A stretch of 6,903 bases of DNA, taken from contig DATCVR010000142.1 of NCBI GenBank assembly GCA_036566745.1, positions 1-6,903 on the forward strand, given 5' to 3'. Source of the stretch: DATCVR01 sp036566745. GTDB taxonomy: Bacteria > Actinomycetota > Actinomycetes > Jiangellales > Jiangellaceae. The stretch's first letter is position 1. Every line of letters begins with the position of its first letter. The notes under the pieces are model-generated. The model ran no database searches and was not told the DNA's origin. It saw only the letters and a program-made list of their open reading frames with translations. A program made the position numbers and the translations under genes. Below are positions 1 to 6,240 of this stretch, piece by piece.

Positions 1-783
1 CGGGATGGCTTGGTAGATCTGCATGTACAGGCGGTACGCCGTGCCAGCGACCACGTTCATCGGGGCCAGGAAGTTGATGTGCGAGCGGCCAGCGTCGCGG
101 TCCCGGACGGCCCAGCGCATGCCGGAGGAGTCCCACACGACACGGTCGGTATTGGCGCCCTTGCCCCAGCCCTGCGCGCCGTAGCGGAAGTTGCCGTTGG
201 TGATCAGGTTGACCCGAGAGACGCGCTTGGACCCGGTCGACCAGCCGGTGGTCGAGGAGCCGGTGTCGATGCTGGCGATCGTCGGCGCGGTCGTGGCGAT
301 CGTGACCGCGGGGATGGTGACCAGGTCAGCCGAGCGCGGGAACGGCTTGCAGTGCAGCGTCAGCACGTAGGTTCGGCGCGGCGTGCTCTGGATCTCGTCG
401 ATGTCATCGAGCACCGAGTCCCAGGTCACGGCGAGGACGTCGAACACAGTCGCCGGCGCAGTGCCGTCGGCGGGGACGTAGGTCAGCGCCTTCATCGCCT
501 CGCGCCGGCACACCTTGACGAGCTCGGCCGAGCCGGTGGTCACTGCGGCCATGTCGAGGCCGACGACGCGGACGGTCACCGTCGCGGTCAGCGCCTCGTA
601 GCCCGTGACGTCGATGTCCGCGCCCTCGAACAGCTCGGAGGTGACCGAGGAGACGACCGCCTCAGCGTTACGCCATTCGGTCCCATCCGCGGTCGCCTCG
701 AGGTACCAGCCCGTGTTTGCCAGCGCGGCGATGGTGCCGCTCGGGAGGAGGTCGAGCTCGTCGAGGGTCAGTTGCGCACTCAT
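1..783 (-). CDS. Minor tail protein, Dit-like N-terminus plus carbohydrate-binding-like segment (partial, runs off left edge)
   Basis: This frame is open without a stop from ATG at 783 to base 1, giving 261 N-terminal residues. The ATG overlaps the tape measure stop as ATGA, which suggests translational coupling; GAAGAGG lies about 11 bases upstream. Residues about 1-151 are rich in alternating hydrophobic strands (for example ALTATVTVRVVG) and end in LTLHCKPFPRS (141-151), a pattern I associate with distal or minor tail proteins of actinobacterial siphophages. A Thr/Ser/Ala-rich linker follows (about 154-190). From residue 192, NLITNGNF, then GW (203-204), many aromatic residues and strands resemble the start of a jelly-roll carbohydrate-binding module. 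The gene directly after the tape measure usually encodes the distal tail or tail-tip protein, so a role at the tail tip, possibly binding cell-surface glycan, is inferred. The C-terminal part is not in view, so a further domain cannot be excluded. Confidence 0.85.
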   Translation of the reverse strand, partial: MSAQLTLDELDLLPSGTIAALANTGWYLEATADGTEWRNAEAVVSSVTSELFEGADIDVTGYEALTATVTVRVVGLDMAAVTTGSAELVKVCRREAMKALTYVPADGTAPATVFDVLAVTWDSVLDDIDEIQSTPRRTYVLTLHCKPFPRSADLVTIPAVTIATTAPTIASIDTGSSTTGWSTGSKRVSRVNLITNGNFRYGAQGWGKGANTDRVVWDSSGMRWAVRDRDAGRSHINFLAPMNVVAGTAYRLYMQIYQAIP

Positions 784-3700
784 CGCTTCTGCGACCTCTT
801 CCCCTTGGATGCTGCCTTGGCGGCCGAGTACTTCTTCTTCGACGCCTCGGCCTCCTTGTGCTGCCTCTTGAGCAGCGCAGTGAGGTGGTGGATGTCGCCG
901 CGGATGTGCTCGACCTGCTTGCGGCTGGACGCGATCTCGTCGCCGTAGACGACGCCCGAGGTGTAACTGGCGGCCGAGGCGGTGGCGCGCGTCGCGGAGA
1001 GGTACAGGCTCTGCGAGTGGCGCATGCCCGCCTTGGTCTGCTTGTTGAACATCTCGGCCGCGGCGAGCGGGTCCGGCGAGCGGAGGATCTCGGCAATGAA
1101 CGCGTCGCCGGCGCCGTTCTTCTGCAAGTTCGCGATGACCTTGGGCAGCCGGGTCGCGTCGGCGCCCTGCTGCTTCCACTGCTGGTTCGCGTAGGCGACC
1201 GTGCCGCCCTGGAGACCGCCCGACCACGGGTCGGTCGAGCCACCCTCGAACCAGTTGCGCGTCAGCGAGCCGGAGACCTCAGACCTGAGCGCGTCACGCT
1301 TCTGATTCCAGTAGTCGAGCCGGTCGGTCGCGCGCTGCAGCTGCTTCTTGTGGTCGTCGAGCGCCCGCTGAGTGGTCTTCGCGGCGCGGTCCCACATCTT
1401 CGCCCAGGTCTCCAAGGACCTGGAGCCACCGACGCCAGAGCCGCGCACGGTGCCGCCAGTGGCGTACCCGGGCAGCGTGATGGTGCCGCCGTCTGCGTAG
1501 GCGGGGATGCGACCGGCTGCCCGGTCTCGGCGGAAGGCGTCAGCCTGGCCGTGACGGTTGGAGATGATCTCCTCGCCGGGGGCGGCGTGGATCAGGACCT
1601 TGTCGCCATATGGGTAGCGCTGACCGAGGATCTCGCCGCCGTCGGCCTTGCCTTGAGCCTTGGCGATCGAGTCCATCTTTCCGGCGGCGTAGATGGTCCG
1701 CTGCAGCGTGGTGACCGTGACCGTCTTGCCCGACAGGGAGTTGATGACCGCCTGTACCGCGTTGACGGTGGAGATCGACGTACCGGGGTCGACCTTGACC
1801 TGAACCGTCTTGCCCCTGACGCGACCGATCGTGCTGATGATCCGGTTGAGGCCGGGGGTGGCGTTGTCCTTGAGGCTGATGAGCGCTTGGCGCTGCTTCT
1901 CGGTCAGGTTGTACTTCTTGACCAGGGCGTTAACCTGCCCCATGGTCTCCGGGATGCCGTTGGCCTGGATGTGGGTCTGAAGCTTGGGCGGCAACGTCCT
2001 GTATCGGTTGATGAGCCCCTGGGTCTTGGCGTTGACGCCGTCGATGCCGGCGGCCTCGAACGCGGTGCGGACCACGTCGGGGGTAAGGCCCATCTGGTTG
2101 ACGATGCGCTCGACCTGGCCGCGGCTCAGTCCGGCGGCGACGCCCGAGTCGATCAGCGCCTGACGCTGCTCGTTCAGGGTGAGGGCCATCTCGTTGGTGC
2201 TCACGTTGGCCTCGGCCTGCGCGGCGTTGAGGTTCTGGATGCCGTCGACACCGGCAGAGATGGCAGCGCGGTTCTTGATGGCGGCGTCAGAGTTCCCGGT
2301 CAGGGACTTGTTCGTCGCGTCGAGCTGACCCGCGAGGCCGTGAAGGGTCGACGTCATGCCGTCCTGTGCGGCGATCAGGCCCTGCGCCGGGTCGAGGATC
2401 GCAGAGAAGGCAGCGGTCAACTGGGATGCGTTATGGGCCGCACCGAGTGCGTCGTTGCCCATGTTCGCGAGCGCGTCGCCGAATGCGGCGGTCCGGCCCG
2501 CGGCGGTATCCGCTTGGGCGACGTAGGCCGCGATCTTGGCCTGCATCTCAGACCAGGCCGAGCCACCCTCCCGCTGCGCAGCAAGGAAGGCCTTGTGGGA
2601 GATCCCGAGTTTCTCCATGGCCATCTGGGCGCGGTCGGCACCAGAGGCCATCTCGACAGAGGAGTCTTTGTTGGCACCCAGGGCGACAGCGAGGTCCTCG
2701 AAGCCGGTCTTGGTGTCTGCGATCTCCTCGAGCTTCTTGGCCGCCTTGTCGCCCTCGCCAGAGAGGCCGCCCATCAGCTTCTTGATGTTGGTCAGCGGCG
2801 CAATGACGTTGGCGACCTCGGCGACCTTGCCGCCACCGAAGCCCCAGATGTCAGCGTCGGAAGACTCCCTCAGCGTGGCCTGGAGCTCCTTGACGCTGGC
2901 GCCCATCACCTCGATGCTTCCGGAGTCCATCGCCAGGTTCGCGTTCTTGATCGCGGCAGTGAGGTCGTCGTTGGCGGCGGCGAGGTCCATCGTGAAGCCG
3001 ACTGCAGCACCAGCAGCGGCGCCCCACGGCCCGACCATCGACCCGGCGAGCCCGAGCATGGCAGCGTTCTGAACGTCCATCTTCTCGGCGTTACCGCTGG
3101 CGAGGAGTCCGATGGCGGCGACGGCCGGCCCGGCCTTGGCGGCACCAGCGGCCATCGCGCCGACGGAGGCGCGGGTGCGCTGCGCGGCCGCGGAGGTCCC
3201 GGACATGAACGACAGGGCGGTCGACTTGGTGGTCCCCAGTCGCTCGAACTCGCGGCCCATCGAGCGGACGTCGCGAGTGAGCGTGGAGACGGAGCCACGC
3301 GCGGACGCGGCATGAGTGCCGAGGGCAGTGAACATCCCTCCACCTCCAGCGGCAGCCCCGCCGGCCCCGAGGCCCATCCGACCCATCGCCGAAGCAGTCA
3401 GAGACGAGGCCTTGGAGAAGGCGAGCATGGCTGTCGCCGCGGTGAACAGCGCCGGGCCGACAGGAGAGCTGGCGATCGCGGTGAAGATGTCAGCGACCGC
3501 GGTCAGCGCAGGGAGGACAACCTGACCCCAAGGGGCGGCGGCCTCGGCAAGAGCGACCATCGCGCGGCCGGCCGACGAGAGGAACTCGGTGACCTGCGGG
3601 CCGGACTCGCGGACGTAGTCGGCGAACTCCTTGAAGCCCTCGGTGTGCTCGAGGTTGTCGGCCCACTCCCGGAATGCGCGGGAGCTGTCGACGAGACCAG

Positions 3701-4604
3701 AGCTGTCGCCGGTGATCCCGGCGAGTGCCTCAATGAGGTTGGCGCCGCCGGCCACGACATTCCCAGCCGCACGACCGAAGGCGTCCAGTGCCGAGGCGCC
3801 ATCGGTGCCGATGTGCTCGAAGAACTCCTGCCAGTCGGCATCGTTCGCGAGTGCGTCCGCGCTCGTCTCGCCGAGGGTCCCGACAGTGAGGGACAGGTCG
3901 GCCACGAGGTCGCGCACGCCGGGCAGCTGAGTCATCAGCGTGTCCAGGCCACGCTCGAAACCGGGGAAGATCCCGTCGCGAGCGGTGCGCTGCAGGTCTT
4001 CGAGAGCAGGGGTCGCCTCGTCGATGGCCATGACGAAGGAGGCGCCAGAGGGACCAAGGCGGTCCATCTCCTCGCGGACCTTGGCGAGGTTCTCCGCCGT
4101 CGGCGCTAGGCGGTAGTCCGAGACTGCGGTCACGGCCTCGCCGACGCCATTGAAGGCGAGCATCAGCACGCCAGCGGCACCAGCGGCCGCGCCCATGCCT
4201 GCGGTCAGGGTGGTGATGGCTGGGATAGCCGCGGCGGTGAGGGGGATCGCGGCGGGGCCGATAGTCGCGATCGCGGTGCCCAGGAGTGCAGCGCGGCCAG
4301 AGAACCGGTCGATGCTCATGGACGCGTTGTCGACCTGGCCGCTGAATCGAACCAGGCCGCGCGACCCCATGGAGTCAAGGCTGGTGTTCGTGGTGCCGAG
4401 CGCTGCGTTCGCCTTGCCCATTGACGCCGCGAGCTTGTCGGCGCGCTGCGTCATCGTGGCGAGACGGCGGTTGGCGGTGTTCGCGTGGCCGCCGACTCCA
4501 TCGATCGCCGCGTCGAGCGTCTTGAGTGCCGCCGCTGCGCTCAATGCCTCGGCGCTTGCGTCGTCCTCAAGCTCGAGAATGATGGTCTCGCGACGCACCG
4601 ACAA
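780..4604 (-). CDS. Tail tape measure protein
   Basis: This 1274-residue protein (numbered from TTG at 4604) sets tail length and occupies the tube lumen until DNA ejection. Most of it is Ala/Gly-rich helix. Hydrophobic stretches lie at about 105-160, 349-396 and 485-540, as in tape measure proteins that insert into the host membrane. Degenerate beta-alpha repeats occupy 875-967 and include YNLTEKQ and ISLKDNATPG, patterns I recognise from actinobacteriophage tape measures. Then come glycine motifs ADGG (987, 1037) and ATGG (1048) around HAAPGEEII, typical of the family. The C-terminus has two charged coiled-coil-like helices (about 1077-1112 and 1223-1261) and a Lys-rich tail. I saw no peptidase or lysozyme motif. 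GTG at 4613 is possible in the same frame, but GAGGTGATC at 4608-4616 is a near-ideal ribosome binding site for TTG 4604 and overlaps that GTG. At about 0.15 nm per residue the tail would be about 190 nm. Confidence 0.95.
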   Translation of the reverse strand: MSVRRETIILELEDDASAEALSAAAALKTLDAAIDGVGGHANTANRRLATMTQRADKLAASMGKANAALGTTNTSLDSMGSRGLVRFSGQVDNASMSIDRFSGRAALLGTAIATIGPAAIPLTAAAIPAITTLTAGMGAAAGAAGVLMLAFNGVGEAVTAVSDYRLAPTAENLAKVREEMDRLGPSGASFVMAIDEATPALEDLQRTARDGIFPGFERGLDTLMTQLPGVRDLVADLSLTVGTLGETSADALANDADWQEFFEHIGTDGASALDAFGRAAGNVVAGGANLIEALAGITGDSSGLVDSSRAFREWADNLEHTEGFKEFADYVRESGPQVTEFLSSAGRAMVALAEAAAPWGQVVLPALTAVADIFTAIASSPVGPALFTAATAMLAFSKASSLTASAMGRMGLGAGGAAAGGGGMFTALGTHAASARGSVSTLTRDVRSMGREFERLGTTKSTALSFMSGTSAAAQRTRASVGAMAAGAAKAGPAVAAIGLLASGNAEKMDVQNAAMLGLAGSMVGPWGAAAGAAVGFTMDLAAANDDLTAAIKNANLAMDSGSIEVMGASVKELQATLRESSDADIWGFGGGKVAEVANVIAPLTNIKKLMGGLSGEGDKAAKKLEEIADTKTGFEDLAVALGANKDSSVEMASGADRAQMAMEKLGISHKAFLAAQREGGSAWSEMQAKIAAYVAQADTAAGRTAAFGDALANMGNDALGAAHNASQLTAAFSAILDPAQGLIAAQDGMTSTLHGLAGQLDATNKSLTGNSDAAIKNRAAISAGVDGIQNLNAAQAEANVSTNEMALTLNEQRQALIDSGVAAGLSRGQVERIVNQMGLTPDVVRTAFEAAGIDGVNAKTQGLINRYRTLPPKLQTHIQANGIPETMGQVNALVKKYNLTEKQRQALISLKDNATPGLNRIISTIGRVRGKTVQVKVDPGTSISTVNAVQAVINSLSGKTVTVTTLQRTIYAAGKMDSIAKAQGKADGGEILGQRYPYGDKVLIHAAPGEEIISNRHGQADAFRRDRAAGRIPAYADGGTITLPGYATGGTVRGSGVGGSRSLETWAKMWDRAAKTTQRALDDHKKQLQRATDRLDYWNQKRDALRSEVSGSLTRNWFEGGSTDPWSGGLQGGTVAYANQQWKQQGADATRLPKVIANLQKNGAGDAFIAEILRSPDPLAAAEMFNKQTKAGMRHSQSLYLSATRATASAASYTSGVVYGDEIASSRKQVEHIRGDIHHLTALLKRQHKEAEASKKKYSAAKAASKGKRSQKR

Positions 4605-4607
4605 GGG

Positions 4608-4616
4608 GATCACCTC
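4608..4616 (-). promoter_or_regulatory. Extended Shine-Dalgarno of the tape measure gene
   Basis: The minus strand reads GAGGTGATC, a nine-base perfect complement of the conserved 16S rRNA 3' tail GATCACCTC. GAGG ends 8 bases before TTG 4604, the best spacing of the three in-frame candidates (GTG 4613, TTG 4604, GTG 4598). The GTG at 4613 is part of this site itself, so it is unlikely to be the start. Confidence 0.7.
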
Positions 4617-4664
4617 GATTCGCGATGGAGAAGCGGGCTACTGAATTCCGGTGATGATCCAGAT

Positions 4665-4684
4665 GGGCCATGGCGTAATGGCCC
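4665..4684. repeat. Inverted repeat (7-bp stem, 6-base loop) in the chaperone-tape measure gap
   Basis: GGGCCAT (4665-4671) and ATGGCCC (4678-4684) are perfect complements around a GGCGTA loop. On the minus strand this would form a hairpin in the RNA leader about 50 bases before the tape measure ribosome binding site. On the plus strand it covers upstream candidate starts of the small membrane protein gene. No T run follows on either strand, so it is not a standard intrinsic terminator. A role in attenuation or RNA processing is possible but unproven. Two CCATGG palindromes lie just beyond it (4698-4703 and 4707-4712). Confidence 0.6.
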
Positions 4685-4698
4685 AGGCCAGGGGGACC

Positions 4699-4905
4699 AT
4701 GGATCCCATGGACCTCTTCTATTTGGTGATCGTGTTGGCCGTCATCGGCGTCATCGTCGGCATATGCCTGCTCGCCGATTGGTCGAAGCAGAGCCGGAAG
4801 CGCCGCTACAACCAGGAGCTGGCGCAGTGGCAGCAGAGCGAGTACTTGCGCCAGATCGCCGAGCAGCAGGAGCAGGCGACGACCCGTCAGGACTCCGCGA
4901 CCTGA
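4699..4905 (+). CDS. Small single-pass membrane protein, antisense to the tail operon
   Basis: From ATG 4699 this encodes 68 residues. Residues 5-24 form a clear hydrophobic membrane helix (LFYLVIVLAVIGVIVGICLL), followed by a basic stretch (KQSRKRRYNQ), which puts the C-terminus in the cytoplasm by the positive-inside rule. A Gln/Glu/Arg-rich helical tail follows. Coding statistics are strong: from 4708 to the stop, 61 of 65 codons end in G or C, and no good minus-strand gene competes. The start is uncertain: ATG 4699 and ATG 4708 both follow the G-rich AGGGGGA at 4690-4696, with a short and a long spacer; the frame stays open back to GTG 4651 after a TGA at 4642. It faces the chaperone gene tail to tail, overlapping its end by 19 bases. 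I do not recognise the family. An independently expressed cargo gene (moron), superinfection-exclusion or lysis-related role is only a guess. No convincing promoter or terminator is visible. Confidence 0.7.
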   Translation: MDPMDLFYLVIVLAVIGVIVGICLLADWSKQSRKRRYNQELAQWQQSEYLRQIAEQQEQATTRQDSAT

Positions 4906-5357
4906 TCGCTGGCGTCATCTGGCAGGACCGGGGAGGCGTTGGCCTCGGTCGTGAACTTGTCCCACGGCATGACGTTGCTATCGGTGACGCCAATGCTCAC
5001 GCCGTCGCGGAAGTGATACGGGTGCTCGGGGCCGCGGTCCTTTGCCCATGACGTGAATGAGCCGTTGTGGTAGGGCTCCTTCTCGTGCAGCTTGGCGTAA
5101 GCCGCATCGGCTGCGTCACGCTCCATCGAGGCGTAGCAGACCCGGCGGAACGGATAGTGCGTGACCTTGGGGTCCGAGCACTCCTCGACCGGGCGACCAC
5201 AGTCTCGACAAGTGCCGCGCTCGCGCTCATAGCGAGCGATCCACAGGTCGCGCTCACCTGGCTCGAGCGCGTCGAACTGGCCTAGGGTCAGGCCGAGTTC
5301 GACGGCAAGGCTCAGGTCTCGTTCGACCTCGGGGTGGCCGGCGAGAAGCGCTCGAGT
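4887..5357 (-). CDS. Tail assembly chaperone, -1 frameshift extension (long-form C-terminal domain)
   Basis: This is the downstream half of a GT-type tail assembly chaperone, made when ribosomes shift -1 at CCCAAAA (5357-5363). The shift joins 195 residues of the short form to 156 residues here, giving a 351-residue protein. The frame is open upstream to an ATG at 5405, but that start has no clear ribosome binding site and independent translation is unlikely. The extension begins TRALLAGHPEVERD, then a helical part ending in PGERDLWIARYE, the usual layout of these extensions. Four cysteines follow, spaced C-x2-C-x6-C-x13-C (long-form residues 245, 248, 255, 269), likely a small zinc-binding fold. 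After that comes HPYHFRDGVS, which I recall from actinobacteriophage chaperones. By analogy with phage lambda gpGT, the short form's domain binds the tape measure and the extension recruits tube subunits. It ends within the 3' end of the convergent small membrane gene. Confidence 0.88.
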   Translation of the reverse strand, partial: TRALLAGHPEVERDLSLAVELGLTLGQFDALEPGERDLWIARYERERGTCRDCGRPVEECSDPKVTHYPFRRVCYASMERDAADAAYAKLHEKEPYHNGSFTSWAKDRGPEHPYHFRDGVSIGVTDSNVMPWDKFTTEANASPVLPDDASDQVAES

Positions 5358-5941
5358 TTTGGGTCGTTCACACCGGCCTTGTTCAGCAGGAACGCCTTGG
5401 TCCACAGCGCATCGAACTGGCCCTCGGAGAGCCGGCGGACGCGCTTGCGCAGCTTCTCGGGGTTCTTGGCGATGTTGACGTTGCCCTGCTTGAGCTCGAC
5501 GACCGTACGGACTTCCGCGTCCTCTTTGTCCACGAAGAGGAGGAGCTTCTCAGGGAACTCCTCGGTGTTCACGCCCCACGCCGCGTCGATCGGGTCGAAC
5601 GTCTCCTTGGTGGTTCCGTCCTCGGCGACCTCGGTGGAGATGACGCGGGGCGGGTGGTCCTTGAGGAGCTGGCGAAACTCGCGGAACCCGATGTGGTCCA
5701 GGCCCCAGCCCTCGGCGCGCTCGGCGGCCTCGTCGAGGAAGGTGTCGTAGGCAGCCTCAGCGGCCTTGACCTCGTCTTCGAGGCCATCGGTCGGCAGGGC
5801 GTCGCCGCCGCGCGCGGATACGCCCTTGGCGGCAGCCTCAGCGGCCTTGGCGTTACGCTTGGCGACCTCAACAGCGGCCTCGAGCTCCCTCAGGCGCTCG
5901 CGGTCTCCGTCTGCGTAGATCGGAACGGTGATCTTCGGCAT
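5312..5941 (-). CDS. Tail assembly chaperone, short form (upstream reading frame)
   Basis: This 209-residue protein matches the upstream member of the frameshifted chaperone pair that coats the tape measure protein before tube polymerisation. A charged Ala-rich helix with coiled-coil character spans about 13-80 and includes a low-complexity stretch near 27-40. Then come FREFRQLLKDHPPR (86-99), FDPIDAAWGVN (115-125) and FPEKLL (129-134), and near the end WTKAFLLNKAGVNDP (180-194), all in the arrangement usual for this family. The start ATG overlaps the stop of the 83-residue gene as TGATG, with GAGG 10 bases upstream, so translation is probably coupled. The slippery heptamer lies at codons 194-195; normal decoding adds only 14 residues after it (LERFSPATPRSNET). 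The place between the major tail and tape measure genes fits exactly. Confidence 0.92.
   Translation of the reverse strand: MPKITVPIYADGDRERLRELEAAVEVAKRNAKAAEAAAKGVSARGGDALPTDGLEDEVKAAEAAYDTFLDEAAERAEGWGLDHIGFREFRQLLKDHPPRVISTEVAEDGTTKETFDPIDAAWGVNTEEFPEKLLLFVDKEDAEVRTVVELKQGNVNIAKNPEKLRKRVRRLSEGQFDALWTKAFLLNKAGVNDPKLERFSPATPRSNET
5357..5363 (-). other. Programmed -1 ribosomal frameshift site (CCCAAAA)
   Basis: Read in the short-form frame the minus strand is GAC CCA AAA CTC, so the heptamer C-CCA-AAA has the canonical X-XXY-YYZ form. After a one-base slip the next codons are ACT CGA GCG, which enter the 156-residue extension. Both tRNAs can re-pair (CCA to CCC, AAA to AAA). Possible downstream stems are weak: CGAG/CTCG at 5342-5354, only two bases past the site, and AGGTC/GACCT at 5314-5329. 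A stimulatory pseudoknot is not obvious by eye. Confidence 0.88.
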
Positions 5942-6192
5942 CAGTCCACGTCCTCGTCGTAGGTCGACCGGACGCGCTGGGCGACCGAGCGGAAGCGATC
6001 CGTGATCTGGACATCGGCCTCGCCGTTGAGGCTCAGCTTGCTGACGGCGATGGTGATCTGGAGGCCGACCTCGGGCCCCATCTCGACCAATTCCACACTT
6101 TCGTCGTAGACCTCCATGGACAGGTCCATGCCGTTGACGATCAGCTGCTTCAGGGGGCTCTTGGGGTTCCGGTTGATCTCGATGTTTGCCAT
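5941..6192 (-). CDS. Conserved-position hypothetical tail-region protein, 83 aa
   Basis: I do not recognise this 83-residue protein. Its start ATG has a good ribosome binding site, GGAAGGA at 6199-6205, six bases upstream, which rules out longer in-frame starts that run back through the major tail gene. The sequence looks like a small mixed fold: a polar N-terminus (MANIEINRN), strand-like LKQLIVNG and LQITIAVSKLSL, and an acidic C-terminus (STYDEDVD). There is no signal peptide or membrane segment. It overlaps the chaperone start by one base (TGATG) and follows the major tail gene, so co-expression with tube and chaperone is expected. A role in tail assembly or as a minor tail component is plausible from position alone. 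Confidence 0.8.
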   Translation of the reverse strand: MANIEINRNPKSPLKQLIVNGMDLSMEVYDESVELVEMGPEVGLQITIAVSKLSLNGEADVQITDRFRSVAQRVRSTYDEDVD

Positions 6193-6198
6193 GTTCTT

Positions 6199-6205
6199 TC
6201 CTTCC
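6199..6205 (-). promoter_or_regulatory. Ribosome binding site of the 83-aa gene, overlapping a CTGTCGGA repeat
   Basis: The minus strand reads GGAAGGA followed by AAGAAC and ATG (6192). The first GGA belongs to a CTGTCGGA repeat (6203-6210) whose complement lies in the loop of the upstream hairpin, so the site could be masked by long-range pairing. Confidence 0.65.
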
Positions 6206-6226
6206 GACAGGCGACAGATCCGACAG
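6203..6226 (-). repeat. CTGTCG repeat cluster before the 83-aa gene
   Basis: On the minus strand CTGTCG occurs three times, at 6221-6226, 6212-6217 and 6205-6210. The outer two extend to CTGTCGGA (6219-6226 and 6203-6210). The inverted form TCCGACAG sits in the hairpin loop at 6257-6264. The stretch lies between genes, so the repeats are not explained by coding. Confidence 0.75.
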
Positions 6227-6240
6227 GGGGTGGTGCAGGT

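Noticed and set aside
10..948. 312-codon plus-strand open frame at the left end
   Set aside because: It lies opposite the partial minor tail gene and the tape measure 3' end, and its composition (Arg/Asp/Gly/His-rich, no hydrophobic pattern) is that of a shadow frame.
1728..1738. CCGACAGG-like word also inside the tape measure gene and near 6876-6883
   Set aside because: Single scattered copies in coding sequence of biased composition; only the cluster at 6203-6264 has an arrangement beyond chance.
717..4109. 1130-codon open frame on the plus strand opposite the tape measure gene
   Set aside because: It is the mirror of a GC-rich gene whose third bases are almost all G or C, which removes stops from the opposite frame. 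The product is a monotonous Arg/Gly/Val/Leu/Asp mixture with no domain pattern, and the minus-strand tape measure protein is unmistakable.
4556..4583. Possible plus-strand promoter (TTGCGT, 16 bases, AATGAT) for the small membrane gene
   Set aside because: Only 3 of 6 and 4 of 6 consensus matches, inside the tape measure coding sequence; such matches are expected by chance.
4485..5051. 188-codon plus-strand open frame overlapping the small membrane gene
   Set aside because: It covers parts of two minus-strand genes and the better-supported plus-strand frame, and its product is Arg/Gly/Ala-rich without a recognisable segment.
4887..5405. Independent 172-residue gene starting at ATG 5405
   Set aside because: No clear ribosome binding site precedes it, the first 16 residues do not fit the family, and the CCCAAAA site explains the frame by frameshifting.
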